Positions 36,179 through 48,763 of a stretch of 64,000 nucleotides of DNA are shown here, piece by piece; within the stretch, counting starts at the first letter, position 1, and every line of letters starts with the position of its first letter. Made by a program: the position numbers and the translations under genes. The DNA comes from Larix kaempferi (taxonomy: Eukaryota > Streptophyta > Pinopsida > Pinales > Pinaceae), in the NCBI GenBank assembly GCA_027924585.1, contig BSBM01000440.1:15283501-15347500 (forward strand). The letters are read 5' to 3'. The notes below the pieces were generated by a model that was given only the letters and a program-made list of their open reading frames with translations, was not told where the DNA came from and made no database searches.

Positions 36179-38165
36179 CTGTTCATGAGTAGCATTTATT
36201 ATTTTTACAATTTTTGGAGGGACTATAGCGACAGTAATTGTTTCCAAGATAAAAATAAAGTTGAAAAGGACCCAAGCACGCTCTGGAGTGCCTGCCAACT
36301 GTCTCAATACAAAACAAATAGTTTGAATCCATTTTTCAAATCCCTGTCGCCTTAGCTCCTCTGACCATGAAAGTTGATTCAAAACAACATTTTCCATTGT
36401 ATTTGGATCAATGCCTGCATCTTCTGTGTTATCTCTGTGATCTCTATCTGCATCAAGACTGCTTCTCTGCAGCAATGCTAGAATTGTTGGGTCAAGGCCC
36501 TTCTCCTTAAACATCACAGCAAAATTAGGATCAAGCCCTTTATCCTGCAAAAGACTGGTTAATTCCTGATCTCCTTGTCTTGCTTTGAGTTTTAACATTG
36601 AACTAATCCTTGGATCATTCAATCTTTCCTGGAAAACCCTTGCTAATGTCAAATCCAGGCTTTGTTGATTATCCGAAGTCCCTCCTGATGTATTTGACTC
36701 AAACCCGTGACTTTTTGTTCCACTACTTGAACAAACTGCTGGATGCTTGTTGCGTTCTGAGCAGCGTCTTTCTGGTTGCTGATCCACTGAAGTTACTCCA
36801 TTGTCAAATTCAAGGGCAGTGGAAGGATAAGAACTATTGTGTAATGCCAAAATTGGCCTTCCACTATCCAAGCTCTTGGCACTATTTACGTCCTCTTGAG
36901 AATCTTCAGCTCCAGCATGTGTCATACCATTCCAAGGTGACCCACTATCACTTTAACCTTGCACATTACTATTGCAGATAGCTTCAATTGCAGTTCCAAT
37001 TTGAGCAGCCTCAACACTACTGCTACGCTTTGCACTTGATTCACAACCTTCAGAGAAACTTGAAGAACTACCAGGACTTTTCCTCCTAAATCCCTCCCTT
37101 AGACGAATTACAGTGCTCTCCAATGCATCTCTCCTTGCAGCTGATGGACTCAAAACTGATAAATGGAGAGTAACAATTGCCCCTAACAACACTGAAGCCA
37201 CCAGTGCATAGCTAATGCAATGACCAAGATACCTGCACCATAACAAATACTAAACTGTGAGTGCAATAATCATATGGAAACTTAAACCAACAACTTCAAA
37301 ATCTATAGCAAGCAGGAATCAATCAATTCTATTCAGAACATACCAATAATGTACTCCAAAGCATATTAAGAAAACCCTGTATATTCCAGCGATAAACAAA
37401 GCAACAATTCGACTTTTGAGAAGCTCAAACCCAAATAAACATGCTCCCACATTTGAATCTGGAAGAATAAAACACGTCAAACAAATCTTTCTGACAACTA
37501 TTTTACAACATTTTGTGTTCATAACTAGTTACTCAACTTGTTAGCTCTTAAAATTCCCATAAAAAAAATACTTAGACCTTGTTTATGGAACATGTTACCT
37601 TAAAAGGCTATTTGCAACACACTGCACAAAACTTCACTTACCCAAAACAACAACTGTAATTGATGTTATTACTCCCAACCAGCGTGCCTTCTGGGTAGTC
37701 AGACCATATAGAATGGAATACACAAGAAGTACAACCAGAGACCCAAAGTATAGACACCTCAAGTGGGAAGTTCTATGAATGACCATATCATGTTAGAATT
37801 CTATATGAATAACTTACTCTAAAACCATCATGGAGGAACAATGTAGATTAAGAAAACCTAATTATTATTCTCCATGTCCAATGACAAAAGTATTGTACAC
37901 CAATAAGTGATAATTGTGACAAAAGTATTGTATACCAATAAGTGAGAATTGTGTCAAAAACTCTCGATTAATCAAATCAAACCAAATGTATCAAATCTTT
38001 AAACCACTAAAGGCTGCACTTGCCTGTTTGGATTTCGTATTAAAGAATCATTCAGATTTGGAGGTTCTGGCAAACAGGCAACTGGACCAACTTCAATACC
38101 ATCCACATAAGCAAACTTATAGGACCTCCAGACATATTCATCTACATCTAGACCTGCTCTTGCAA
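36179..38165 (-). pseudogene. DEK1: DEK1 calpain fragment, four exons, internal stop
   Basis: Exons at about 38165-38024 (IARAGLDVDEYVWRSYKFAY), 37757-37642 (VVLLVYSILYGLT), 37458-37344 (NVGACLFGFELLKSR ... FGVHYW) and 37232-36179 join in matching phases. They cover the last membrane helices and the cytoplasmic linker of DEK1. The long exon includes ESTVIRLREGFRRKS and LARVFQERLNDPRISSMLK, then LLQDKGLDPNFA and LQRSSLDADRDHRDN. Lesion: in-frame TAA at 36955-36953. Two introns start with GC rather than GT. DEK1 is a plasma-membrane calpain for epidermal identity; the protease domain is absent here, so this is a partial, inactive copy. Confidence 0.85.
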
Positions 38166-38391
38166 TTGGAAATTACAAAAAGAAAAAGAACTAACACTTC
38201 AACTTATTCTTAAATTGATTAGAGAATGAGAGTAATAATGACATGTAGAAGAGATAACGAAACAACAGATTCGCGAACAATGTTTACCATGAAAAACCAT
38301 TATGCATATAAAAAAGCATGTTGATTTCTAGAGCTATTGTCGAAACACCAAAGAAAAACCCAGATGTTGAATATACATTCCTTCCTAATAA

Positions 38392-39120
38392 CTGATAAAC
38401 TCAGAATGCTTCTTGACTAGATCCTTCAGCCGCCGCTCCTCCAAGTACTCAAGCTGCAAAGCCAAATTCAGGAAAAAATGAACAACCCTCCAAGCCACGT
38501 CGTGCCATTAAATTTAATAAAAACCCAACCCAAACACCATTAACTAATCAAACAGATGAAATAAGCTACAATAAGGCATCTATACATACCTGGTCTTCCT
38601 TGAGAAACAAAGTAATTTTAGTTCCCTTGCCGAGGGGCTCTCCATTGACATCTCTGGTTACAGTAAACGACCCCCTCAATGGCTTTGGCCATGCCTATTC
38701 CGCTGTCAATAAAGGTAAGGCACTTGTTAGCCTTGTTTGGAACAATCCGAATGAAGAGCTCCGGCTGAGCATCCAGCTTGCTCTTATCCGTCAGCCCTTC
38801 AAACCGAATTTTGTCCAGTGCCTGCATCCAATTCCAAGTCCATAAACAACAAAGGATACTTAATAAATTGCCTAATTTATTCTTTTATGGTCGAGGCTTC
38901 AAGCCCCGCCTAATTATTTGAGGAAATTACCCGACACTTTGGATGGAATGCTAGTAGAAATTCAAAGATCAATAAATCTTAATTACTTACATCGGATGAA
39001 TTGCTTATGAGCTCCTGCAGGGAAAGCTCCTTGTTGCTGTAGAAAGTGTTGATGATGAGGCTGAGCAACTGATTAATTTCAGCCTGTAAAGCAAAAGTGG
39101 TTGCATTCGATTCAGATTAA
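38392..39120 (-). pseudogene. HSP90: Cytosolic HSP90 N-terminal fragment, three exons
   Basis: Exon 39120-38991: [20 protein letters not shown] and [16 protein letters not shown]. Exon 38821-38590: ALDKIRFEGLTDKSKLDAQP through SGIGMAKA, then, after a deletion of some 60 codons and a frameshift, [20 protein letters not shown] and LFLKEDQ. Exon 38453-38392: LEYLEERRLKDLVKKHSEFI, where similarity stops abruptly. This is the ATPase domain of the chaperone, with most of the nucleotide-lid region deleted. Introns are retained, so it is not a processed pseudogene. The usual intron after KEDQ is conserved; the intron after ISNSSD is one I do not know from other HSP90 genes. Confidence 0.85.
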
Positions 39121-40079
39121 GTGGCGGATTCTTCAGCGGTAGCTCCAGCTTATGAGCCAAAGTCCATTTCAGATGGATACCCAGTTTCGGTGCCAAAGCC
39201 CACTGCTCCGGTTTCATACCCATATTCTGTCCCAACTTCCCCTTGTCTGGTTCAAAATATAGTTGTTTCATATCGAGATCCTTTTCAATATCCAGATCCA
39301 AAAGATCCAGAGCCATAAGCATATCCAAATCCTGATAGACTAAGAGTCAGTTAGAGATAGGCTTGACCGAGATTCAGAGCCTCTATACATTAGCTATTTA
39401 TTTATTCCAAATGGATACAAATACATAGGTGTGTGCCTAATAGGTGAAGAATGACCCGCCCTTAGCCAGAGGTTATACTTTCATCAATACTAAGGAGGGA
39501 CCAAGGTATAGGAGCCTTTAGTATTGCAACCCAACCTTCGTTATTCCGGAATTAGCTCCCTTTGCCTTTTCTAAATAAGCTCTCTTTGCAATAAATGAAG
39601 AAGCTCCCCTCTCTGTGTTCACTTCATACCTTGGACGGGCCACTTATAGCTGGCGCTTAGCCTGTATTTTTTGGGTTATGTTGTTGAGCATGGCTCTCGC
39701 ACTGTTTACCAATATGGCTCTCGCTCTCATGCTACCGTTTCTAGCGCTAAGTGTGTAACAGCCTCAGCTCCGGCTATAGACGGCTATAGAAAGAGATAAA
39801 TTATGGCTCTTCCTCGTGGCTCTCCATGCTAACATCCGCCATTAGAATCTGATAAAATATAATAGGGAACCAAATAACTAACAAAAGAAATTCAGAACCC
39901 TCCAAACCTTGACCTAGAGCAGACCCAAAAATATTCAATTAGATATCAGGAAACTCGACTGTATCACAGTAATGGCTTCCTTGCTCTTTCTGTGATGTCT
40001 CTAGAAGCCGTAGGAATAATATATGGTTTCTGGAGAGTTCTTGAAGAGCCTTTGAATCTTTTGAAGTTAAGAGTCATAT
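39121..40079. other. Right flank of the gene-fragment cluster; no gene assigned
   Basis: A plus-strand 65-codon frame at 39121-39318 is Pro/Tyr/Ser-rich (PVSVPKPTAPVSYPYSVP) and overlaps TCAGATGG/CCAGTTTC repeats. It is not recognised. The remainder shows no ORF of note. Confidence 0.35.
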
Positions 40080-40620
40080 CAAAACAACCGTGGCAATTTT
40101 ATATAATTTTAATTAAAAAAATTAATTTTATTTATTTTTAAATTCAAATAAATAAAAGCACTCATGCAGGGATTTATGTCCCATCAAGAGTGCTTTTAAC
40201 CAATCAAAAAATTAGAATTTTTTAATAAAAAAATTTATAAATTTATTTTAATTTTTAAAATATTATATTTAATATTCAAAATTCATTAAACATTACAAAA
40301 ATTGTAAATATTTTTATGTGAAAAAAAGGAAATATTGCAAGTCAATGAGGTTTGACTTTTCAATGGAAAGTATATCCCTGCCTTGGCAAGGAATAAAAAG
40401 GGATAAAAAAATTTGCCCACTTTTTAGCTTACTCCAATAAAAATATAGTAAACCCTAAAGAAAAAATTATATGGTAAAAGTTCTCATCAATAAAAATGGA
40501 AATGTAACTTCCATTAAAGTTTTTATAAAATTCAGAGAGAATTTCATTTTTAACAAAAAATTTATTAACCTAAAAAAAGTAAAAATTGCCCACTTTTTAA
40601 CTTACTCCAATAAAAAACGC
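40080..40620. repeat. AT-rich repeat with a MITE-like hairpin
   Basis: AAAAGCACTC at 40154-40163 and GAGTGCTTTT at 40188-40197 are perfect inverted repeats around GGATTTATGTCCCATC. They sit within AT-rich inverted sequence. The inner word is also present in the other orientation at about 30951. A miniature DNA element is plausible. Confidence 0.4.
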
Positions 40621-43600
40621 GTAGTCTAAAAGTTCTATGATTTCAAACAAAAAAATTGATTTTTTTGGCACGATTTTGAAAAACCTGACAATTTTTTTTT
40701 TAAACCCTAGTTACAACTCTCAAACTCTGAAATTTTGGGCACCCCAAGTGTTTTTGATGGTGTTGAATCTATTTCTACCATCAAAATCGCCATTAAAACA
40801 CAGTTAAATTCAAATTTTGCAACAACAAAAAAATGACGGATTCCGATGAAAAACCTCGCTAGATCGTCGAATTTTTAGACAACTCCAATTTTTTTTTATT
40901 ATAAACCTCTTTAAAAATAAAAATTGTAATAAACCTCTCTAAGAAAATTTTTTATAGTAATTTTGTTTTTTTTTCAATATATTACCTACTATGACATTTG
41001 TTTACAAACACTTGTTTTGGGATGTGAGTAAAGATAATGTTGGGCTCTATTCAAATTTGCTCGGTTGATTGGAATTGGCTCTTTACAGGTGTTCGGTGTA
41101 ACATACTCATTACTTGAAACATTTTATGTTTGAGAAAAACATTATCTTAACTTTTATTGTAAAGTTTTATATTTGGCCAAGTGGCCAAGGATGACTGTAA
41201 TTGCACAATATTATTATTTAATAAAATAAAATAGGAGACACTCACCCAAAGAGACTGTTGAAAGAGTGTTTGTTGACCCGCTAGGTGGAATGGAATCTGG
41301 GGTAGAAGGCAATGGACAAGTGGCAGCATCAGGAACTCAGTAACTAGTTGTTGTTATGGGACAACTCCCTTGAATTGTGGTCAAAGTTCCCTGAAAGATG
41401 GGACTGGAGCTTAAGGCTCATTTATTTAGAAACTGACCACTAAAAGACCTAGGCATCTGTATAAGCCATCGAATTTGAGCAGAGGCTCACACTTTTTCTG
41501 ACGAGAAAATTTACCTTGTGGTTTTGTTGTATGCACACAAGAGATTCGATGAGGGGAAGCTATGTTTTGAGTTGTAGTGTAAGTTTCTTTCACTTCTGCT
41601 AAGTGCAGAGTTTACTGCTGAGTGTAGAGAGTTATTTTGAGGTATATTACAAGTCTCCATTGATTACTGGAAGTACAACATGAGTTCCTTGCTTCTACAC
41701 AAAGTCTTCTACCTAGTGGTTCAGTAAACAAGCTCGGAGGTCCAAAGGAGCAAGAGATATTGGTTGCTTCTTCTGGAGAAGGTTGGGAGGAACATGCCTC
41801 TTTGGGTGTCTGTCCACCCTATCTACATTTGCAGGTTCTACTTGTTCTTTCATTTCCTAAGTAGTTACAATTTATTTTCTTAAACTGTTGATTTAGGATT
41901 TATTAGCTGAATGTTGATAGTTATCATCATGCAGAAGTAAATGTTTGATTTTATGAACTGATTATGATTCTGTAAATTGCCGAATAAGTTATATGAAATG
42001 ATAGAATAAATTACTTCCCTGTATTTTTCCACGCATTGTTCTTGTGTCGTACTCTAGTACAGGGAAGGGTGTTTAAAAATAGATAAGGATAATGATATGC
42101 AATAGACAAAATGATTGAATAACTATCATAGGTAGAACTCTGCCATGTTTCCTGTAATTTCTTATCTATTTACATTTTTTATTTAAATATCTTATGTTGT
42201 TCAGTCAGAAAAACATAGTAATACTTATTCTATTCAGACATTGTAATATTTTTACTTTTGCAGCAACAGAAGTAATACATATTAGTAATCTACATTTTTG
42301 TATCGAAACTTTCACTGTAGAACTTCATCAATATTTATGAATCGAAACAGTTGTAAAGGAGATCGAAAAACAATCATACATAGTATGTAGAACTACTAGT
42401 ACTCATTTTATCATAGATCATATAAACACAGAACAACTTCTATTTCGGACGAATGTCCTAAGTCTCAAACCCTTGTTTTTCTCAATTAAACTAAGTTAAC
42501 TTTTTCTTATCAACTCAAAATAGAAAGACAACTCGTTTACATGAAACCCTTTAGGTACATGTTATTTTTCCATTCAAAACCCTTATTATTTTATACATTA
42601 AGTAAAAGAAAATAATACTAGTATTGGTTAGGGTTTCACAACTCTTATAACTGAAACCCTTTAATTTTAAAAACACAGAAATCATTTATACAGGGTTTCG
42701 AACCAAGGTATTATGCCTTGTAAAATAGTAACACAGTCACATCCTGTACAAACTTAATCTAAACGTAGAAACCACATTGACAACAAGACAACCGAGCCTC
42801 TTCAAACAAACCTAAGATAACAACTCATCTTTTAACGAAACGAAAGAGACATACGAGACTAGGTATCAGCTTTAAGAGCGACTTCACAAACTTTTCTAAT
42901 CTATCCTTTTACAAAAAAACAAGTTCAGGTTTGAATTTACAAGACAAGGCATTTAGCCATTCGGCTCTCGGCCTTTAAAAGCAAAACTCAAAACTTTTAT
43001 AAACATTCAAGAATGGGTTTTTTCCCTTATCACTGTACAATAAACATCATTAAAATAACGCAGGTTTCCAGGAGCATTGCTCTCAGGCGCGGCTCACTTA
43101 AACAGTAATAAGTTTCAAACACCATAATCCTTTTATTCATCAAATTGTCGAGGGTTGAAACCCTTTCACATAGTTGTTACACTTTCAACAAAATAGTACA
43201 CAGTAAAACGAAGAAGTAGGTCGAGGGTTCAATCCTCCCTACACTCGCCATATAGCTTACAAACTTTACAACGACAGTGTAATCCATAGCTAAAACACGA
43301 AGACCAAAGCTTCGGCTAAAAACCAAATAAGGATCGACAGTTTCCAAGTTGACACCTATAGGAAACCACCGAGGCTTATCAGGCTTTGTAAGCTTCCAAC
43401 CTTTGCATTATAACATTCAAAAACAAAGCCGAGGAGCACCTGCCATACAACACATAAAGTGGTTAAAAGTTGAAATATGAAGCTCAAAACAAATAAGACA
43501 ACTGCAACATTATAACTTTGTGAGTAGCAAGAAAGGAACACAAACATTACCTTTTTAAGAGAACTTTGCTTTTGAACCAGAAACTCCAGCATCCGACGAG

Positions 43601-45197
43601 AACCATATCCAAAACGCACATCTAGCAAACTCAACATAAGAAAGACTTGGCTCCTAGAATTCACTGAGAGAAGTTTACAAGTCACAGGTCGGGGTATCGA
43701 ATCCTATAGAGGTGCCTCCAAAACACCTCTGTAAACCCTAATAACCCGCACGTTGGTCGACCTCTTTAACACCCCACTCCCTACCAAATGAATGCCTAGA
43801 TTGTGCTCTTGTCGAGGTAAGTCCAAAGACACTTAGGGTTTGCCACTACTACTAAGAAAGCCACGTGAAGATCGCCACGATGGGTGTGATTAGGAATTCC
43901 AATGTAATACCCTTTATTACACTTTAATATTCACATCTAACACCGTACGTGGAACTTGTCAGCATAACCATGCATTAAGTTTATCAATCAGCCTTCCCTT
44001 ACTATAAACATTACCATCGTAATATGATATGGTTACAGGATACCAAAGGTCAAGTTTACCATTATTGTAATTTATCCAAGTATTACGTAGTATTCACCTT
44101 TGCACTAAGTCCAAGGATAAGGCCTCGACCAATGACATGGGAGGTTTATGACCTTAAGGTGTTATAGTTATATTCCATCACTTTAAACTTTGCATATTTC
44201 TAAACCCTTGCAAAGTAACAACTAAAGTATTACGTGGAACATAGTTTTGAAATCAAACCTTTATATATGTGGTAATAATACCTTTAAGCGCATATCAAAC
44301 TATTGCATAGTTAAAATTATAATGCCCTAGCATTATAATGATATAGTATAGTCTACGACTATAGACATTGTTAGATTACCATAATAACACTATCAAATAG
44401 GTTATGCATATAGTGCGCAGATTAGAAGATAGGCTTAGAACTTAAATAAAAGACATTAGAGTTTAGAACATGATCCTATTACCATAGGTAATTGAATACA
44501 TATTGTAATTCTTGGGTGTAGGGTGTAAAACACTTAAACACTGATCTCGACGCACAACACTTTCAACATTATACAACTACATATGTAATACAAATAACAT
44601 AAATGCTGAGAATGGAGTGTAATGTTTATGAAAACTTATAAACAACTTATTGCAAAATATAGCTGAAGAAACAACTGGGATAGATCTCACCCTGAAATGT
44701 TTTCAAGTTATTCTATTTTCTCTTTTTAAACTTGAAAGCTAATTGGCGATATATAGGACCTCCATATTCACTTTCAAAAATACTATTTTCTCTTACCTGT
44801 GATCCGCGACAGAATGTTCAAATGCTTTAGCTAAAAATAGCTAAGTAAGCCTCGGGTACCCATAGGACCCCTTCATCATCAACAAGAAAAGTAAACAGTT
44901 AGCACATAAAATAGATTTAGAATCAAGTCTATAAAGTATCGACATTGACATAAGAAAACATAACTGATCTAGGATGCATGAATTGAGGTAACAACATCCA
45001 CAATAGTGTACTAAAGATATAAAAACGTTATTCATATTTTGTGATACATTCTACACACATAATCGACGTAACATGTCAAGTACATTATGACGTCTAGTTA
45101 AACAAACAAACAATTATTATACTTCCGCACGGTAATTATAGCAATTAATGCTACTCTGAAAATTTTAATTTTTTTTGTGATTTTTCGGGATGTTACA
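40621..45197. other. Gene-free AT-rich region ending in an LTR terminus
   Basis: No protein domain was found on either strand. The right edge, CGGGATGTTACA at 45186-45197, is the reverse complement of TGTAACATCCCG, a common LTR start in plant gypsy elements. It directly abuts LINE coding sequence, so a minus-strand LTR, perhaps a solo LTR several kb long, ends here. The left border was not located. A minus-strand 109-codon frame at 43356-43685 is not recognised. Confidence 0.4.
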
Positions 45198-45775
45198 TTC
45201 AGTGACTCTCAAGTCAAGTCATTATTCAATGGGTAAATGGTAATTTCAACTTGAAGTTGCTCACTCTAGATTATTGGAGCAAAAGGATTATCCATCTTAT
45301 TCCTACTTTTTCCAGCATTTCTTTTACCCATATTTATAGGGCGTTTAACTCAGAAGCTAATGGTTTATCTAAGTGTGCGTTGGAATCTCCTGAAGGAATG
45401 CTCTCGCTTGAAGAATCGATGGATGATATCATTGTTCATAAAGAAACGGTCTCCTTTTTTTCAGACTGATAGTCTTTGAAAGTGAATTTCTATGTTTTGT
45501 TGTGTTGTATCATCAAGATATCTGCTTGGCACAAATGGAAGTTTGCAGCTGTGAAGGTCTTTTTTGTTATTAGATAGTCTAGTGGTTTCTGATGTGAAGG
45601 TTTGTGATTCCAGAGGGTTGGAATTCTTGTCTTTTTTTTTAATCTTTGAGCAGTGGATTGAAAGTTGTTTTGCTTCTTGTTTTTTTGTTATCTTTGAGCG
45701 GCGGATTGAAAGCCATTTTGCTATGTACTGAATTATATTTCTTTGATTCAATAGAATATCAAGAAATAGTGGTTT
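45198..45775 (+). pseudogene. LINE 3' end: RNase H-like C-terminus and 3' UTR
   Basis: Reads IIQWVNGNFNLKLLTLDYWS and SISFTHIYRAFNSEANGLSK, then ALESPEGMLSLEES, to a stop at 45469. This is the RNase H-like tail found at the end of some plant L1 elements. The 3' UTR carries two degenerate copies of a GGATTGAAAG(T/C)(T/C)(G/A)TTTTGCT word. The 5' part is cut off by the LTR terminus at 45197. Confidence 0.65.
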
Positions 45776-46037
45776 TTATCTTTTGAAAACAAAAATGTTG
45801 AAATTTAACATTTAACTTTATTTCTAATTTATATTTTCTAAAATAAAGTAAAACTAATTATAAACCAAAACCAATTCGGTATTGATAATATATATTAATT
45901 CCATTTTTTTCAAAAAAATAAAATCTATCCACTTATAATATAGAAAACAAGACATGCATGCAACTTAGTGAGTGCCTTTTAGATTTTTTAAAAACAACTA
46001 AGAAATAAGAAAATAAAACTATCTAGAATTATTTAAA

Positions 46038-46041
<4 letters not shown>
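45776..46041. other. AT-rich spacer
   Basis: No gene. Separates two LINE remnants that read in opposite directions. Confidence 0.4.

Positions 46042-46075
<34 letters not shown>
46042..46075. repeat. (TA)n microsatellite at a LINE tail
   Basis: About 17 TA units, exactly where the minus-strand LINE ends. It may be the element's own simple-repeat tail. Confidence 0.85.
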
Positions 46076-46079
<4 letters not shown>

Positions 46080-47132
46080 TTAACATCCATTAAGATCAAA
46101 ATTGGTCTATCGAAGAAACGACAAGACATAAATTATTTGATATGTTTTAAAATATTATTTCTATGCTCAAAAAGCTTAAAGAGAAGCATCCCTAACTTGT
46201 CGTAGTTTTGAGAAGGTAGAAGGTTGGAGAGGTCAGTGTTAGAGCAAAGATTGTGGAACTGAGATCTAATGTGGGTGTAGGCAGGGCATTCTAAGAGAGT
46301 GTGTTTTTCATCTTCAACACTCATAGACTCGCAAAGATGGCAAATCCTTTCAGCCCATGGTGTTTTAGGGGTTGTCCAGCCCTCGATTTCACTATGAAGC
46401 TCATGAGAGTTTGTTCTAATCTTTGGCAATATTAATTTTTTTCTTTGAGCTCATTAAGATAGAAAGATAATTTTGATCCTCAAGATTAGGGTTAATGATC
46501 TCTTTATAATATCATAATTTTCTTTTATCCTCTAAATCTTTCTTGCACCACATTTTCTCTTTGAACGTACAAGTAATAATATTTGTAATGTTATAGATAT
46601 TTTGCAAAGTTGTGGTTTCGTCAATCCCCCAATAATTTAACCAAGTAGTGGCATCTTTAAGCCACCCTTGCTTGAGGCGTAGGTGGTTTTGGCTGAAGTT
46701 AAGAGAAATTTTAGGAAGTCGATGATCTCCTATATTGTTTAATTTGTGCTTGTACATTAAATATCCAATCATAGCCATGCTTTCAATGGGGGAGAGCCCT
46801 GCATCTAAGAGGAGAATAAGGTACCACATATTGCTCTTGATTTTGAGATTATAAGTATAAACCACTTATGGATTTGTTCAATTCTTCTCCATGATTCTCT
46901 AGAAATATTGCATCCCAAAGCTTCACATCCATATAAGATAACGGGAGTGACAAGTGTTTTAAAGAGAAATTTCATTTTGTCCCACATCACAAGGTTTGTC
47001 AATTTACAGTTGTTTTCAAGATAGAAGTAGGATTTCCACCCTCCATTAATCCTCTTCATGATGCTATAGTTCTAGTTGAGCTTGTGATGGAAGTCAATTC
47101 CTAGATATTTATAAGTTACTTCCTCTAGGTTT
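46076..47132 (-). pseudogene. LINE reverse transcriptase, C-terminal part
   Basis: Three minus-strand frames in order: LEEVTYKYLGIDFHHKLN up to 47130; GGWKSYFYLENN, VTPVILYGCEALGC and SRESWRRIEQIHKWF (47059-46805); LLLDAGLSPIESMAMIGYLM (46800s). They end with the zinc-binding tail RICHLCESMSVEDEKHTLLEC (46300s). Stops and frameshifts separate them. The N-terminal half of the same RT lies beyond 60280, pushed away by the 13-kb insertion. The gene reads toward lower coordinates and ends at the (TA)n tract. Confidence 0.8.
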
Positions 47133-48569
47133 TGTTGGAGCCAAGGCCGCAGCTATGGTAAAAGCTGCGAATTTTGAGGAAAAAGCACAAGTATAGAAGA
47201 GAAAGTGCTAAATTTTGAATAAGCGCCAATTTTGGGACAGAAGCAGACGGTGCGCAGTACGGTGCCAGATGGATAATCTCAGCGTATATTACGGACCGGA
47301 AATCGCGAAGCTCGCGCGCACGTCAGAAGAGGATGAAGGTAGCAGAGTGGAAAGCCCAGCTACCACAATGAATGAAGCAATGAAGTAGAGGGCTCAGCTA
47401 CCCTCATTAAGGCTGAATACAGAAGTTATGGTTGCTCGGACCAAGGAGGAGCAATGGACCAAAGCATTAAAGGCGAAGGACAAGGCGCCCATACCCGTAA
47501 GCTGCGCCGGAAATCATGGAGCCTGCAGGAAGCGGCGACATGACTGTAAGCGGCGCCTACAGTACACCTAGCCATGTCTGGTTAGGGTTTTTGGGATTAC
47601 TGCTGGGAAAGGCCCACAATTTTGTAAAGGTGTGACCGCCATGGCCACCTATATATATGTATAATTGTAAAGGGTAGATGTTAGTTAGCTAGTTAGTGAG
47701 CTAGCTAAGATAGTAGATACTAGAGGTAAGAAGGATTGATCGAGTTGATCATCCTCTGTTACGATCTTGTTGATTGTTTTCTACCGTGTTGCTAGAAAAC
47801 AGGAGTTGGAGCTGGTTAGCAGTGAAGCTAATCCTTGAGTTGCAGACAGTCGGAGTTGACGTCTGAACTATTGTAACCTCTGAAGAGAAAGAGACTAGAT
47901 CGAGAGAAGGACTCCCAGCTGTGTGCGTGGAGTTTCCTGGAAAGATCTAAGGCTGCAGCTGTGTGCACAGCATAGTGTATAAATCTATCATTTTCTGGTT
48001 AATATAAGCTACTCCCGTGGACATGGTTTCCCTCGTGGAGGTGGACTTCATATTTCTCGATGTTGTGATGTTGTGATTGAGTGATTGCCTGTTTTTAGTT
48101 TACTAACAGCGTATACAGGAATGTTGCATTAACTTTATGAGTGTGTTAAGTAAGTTCTTGGAGCTTCCTTGGGGACTATAATCGCTAAGGGTCAGAGATC
48201 GGTAAGACGACGTCGCTGCAGCGATAGGAGAACGTGCTGCTGCGCCGGGCGCGCAAGCGAAACGACGCATAGAAGATCGGCGCAGGAGTGAATGTCCCGC
48301 GCAGCCGAGCTGCTGAGCAGGAGCTTGAAAGTTGTTGCGCTCATAAGTCTGAAGAGGGGTCAGACATTCGCCTCAGAGGAATCGTCGAGGAGGAAAGAGC
48401 AGTCTCCGTGTCGCCTAGGTTAAGGAAATCTGATTCTTTAAAACCCCCATAGCCACTTCGGGTGAGACCTCGAGCTGCTGCGCAGCTCGTTGCCGAGAGG
48501 GCCAGTGCGCCAAGGGGTTTTGTTGCTGCGCTTCATTAAAACCCGGGTCTGTCCAAAAAGCATCCAACA
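47133..48569 (+). repeat. 5' LTR of element B
   Basis: 1437 bp, TGTTGG...CCAACA. TATATATATGTATAATTG at about 47650 is the likely TATA box. The R/U5 part is unusually rich in CpG and TGCGC words. Confidence 0.92.
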
Positions 48570-48741
48570 AATGGTTCCGTTGCCGCGGGATTGAGACTTG
48601 TTATTTCAGCGACACGCGAGATTGAGGCGAAACCCAGAGAAAGAAGGAGCCAACAAATGGTTCCATTGCCTTATGACTTTTGATCATGTCACTTCCGTTG
48701 CTTTGAACCCTGTTGTTGAGCCAACAAATGGTTCTGTTGCC
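48564..48741 (+). repeat. LTR-end/primer-site motif repeated three times
   Basis: CCAACAAATGGTTCCGTTGCC spans the LTR end and primer site (48564-48584). Near-copies lie at 48650-48670 and 48721-48741. The first, TGGTTCCGTTGCCGCGGGA from 48572, resembles a degenerate tRNA-Asp complement. The second copy is offset by 86 bp. Confidence 0.75.
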
Positions 48742-48763
48742 TTGAGACTTGCTCAGCTAGCAA

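Larger units (their letters stand above)
35270..39120 (-). other. Cluster of three captured gene fragments
   Basis: HSP90, DEK1 and MAPKKK fragments lie head to tail on one strand, about 230 bp and 530 bp apart, each with introns and each truncated. Unrelated genes with this arrangement point to transduplication by a Helitron or Pack-MULE. I could not find convincing transposon ends. Lesions in all three argue against a functional chimera. Confidence 0.55.

Noticed and set aside
38992-39328. 107-codon minus-strand ORF overlapping the HSP90 first exon
   Set aside because: It is in a different frame from the HSP90 coding sequence and matches nothing.
46042-46075. (TA)n tract as a regulatory element
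   Set aside because: Simple microsatellite at a LINE terminus; nothing suggests regulation.
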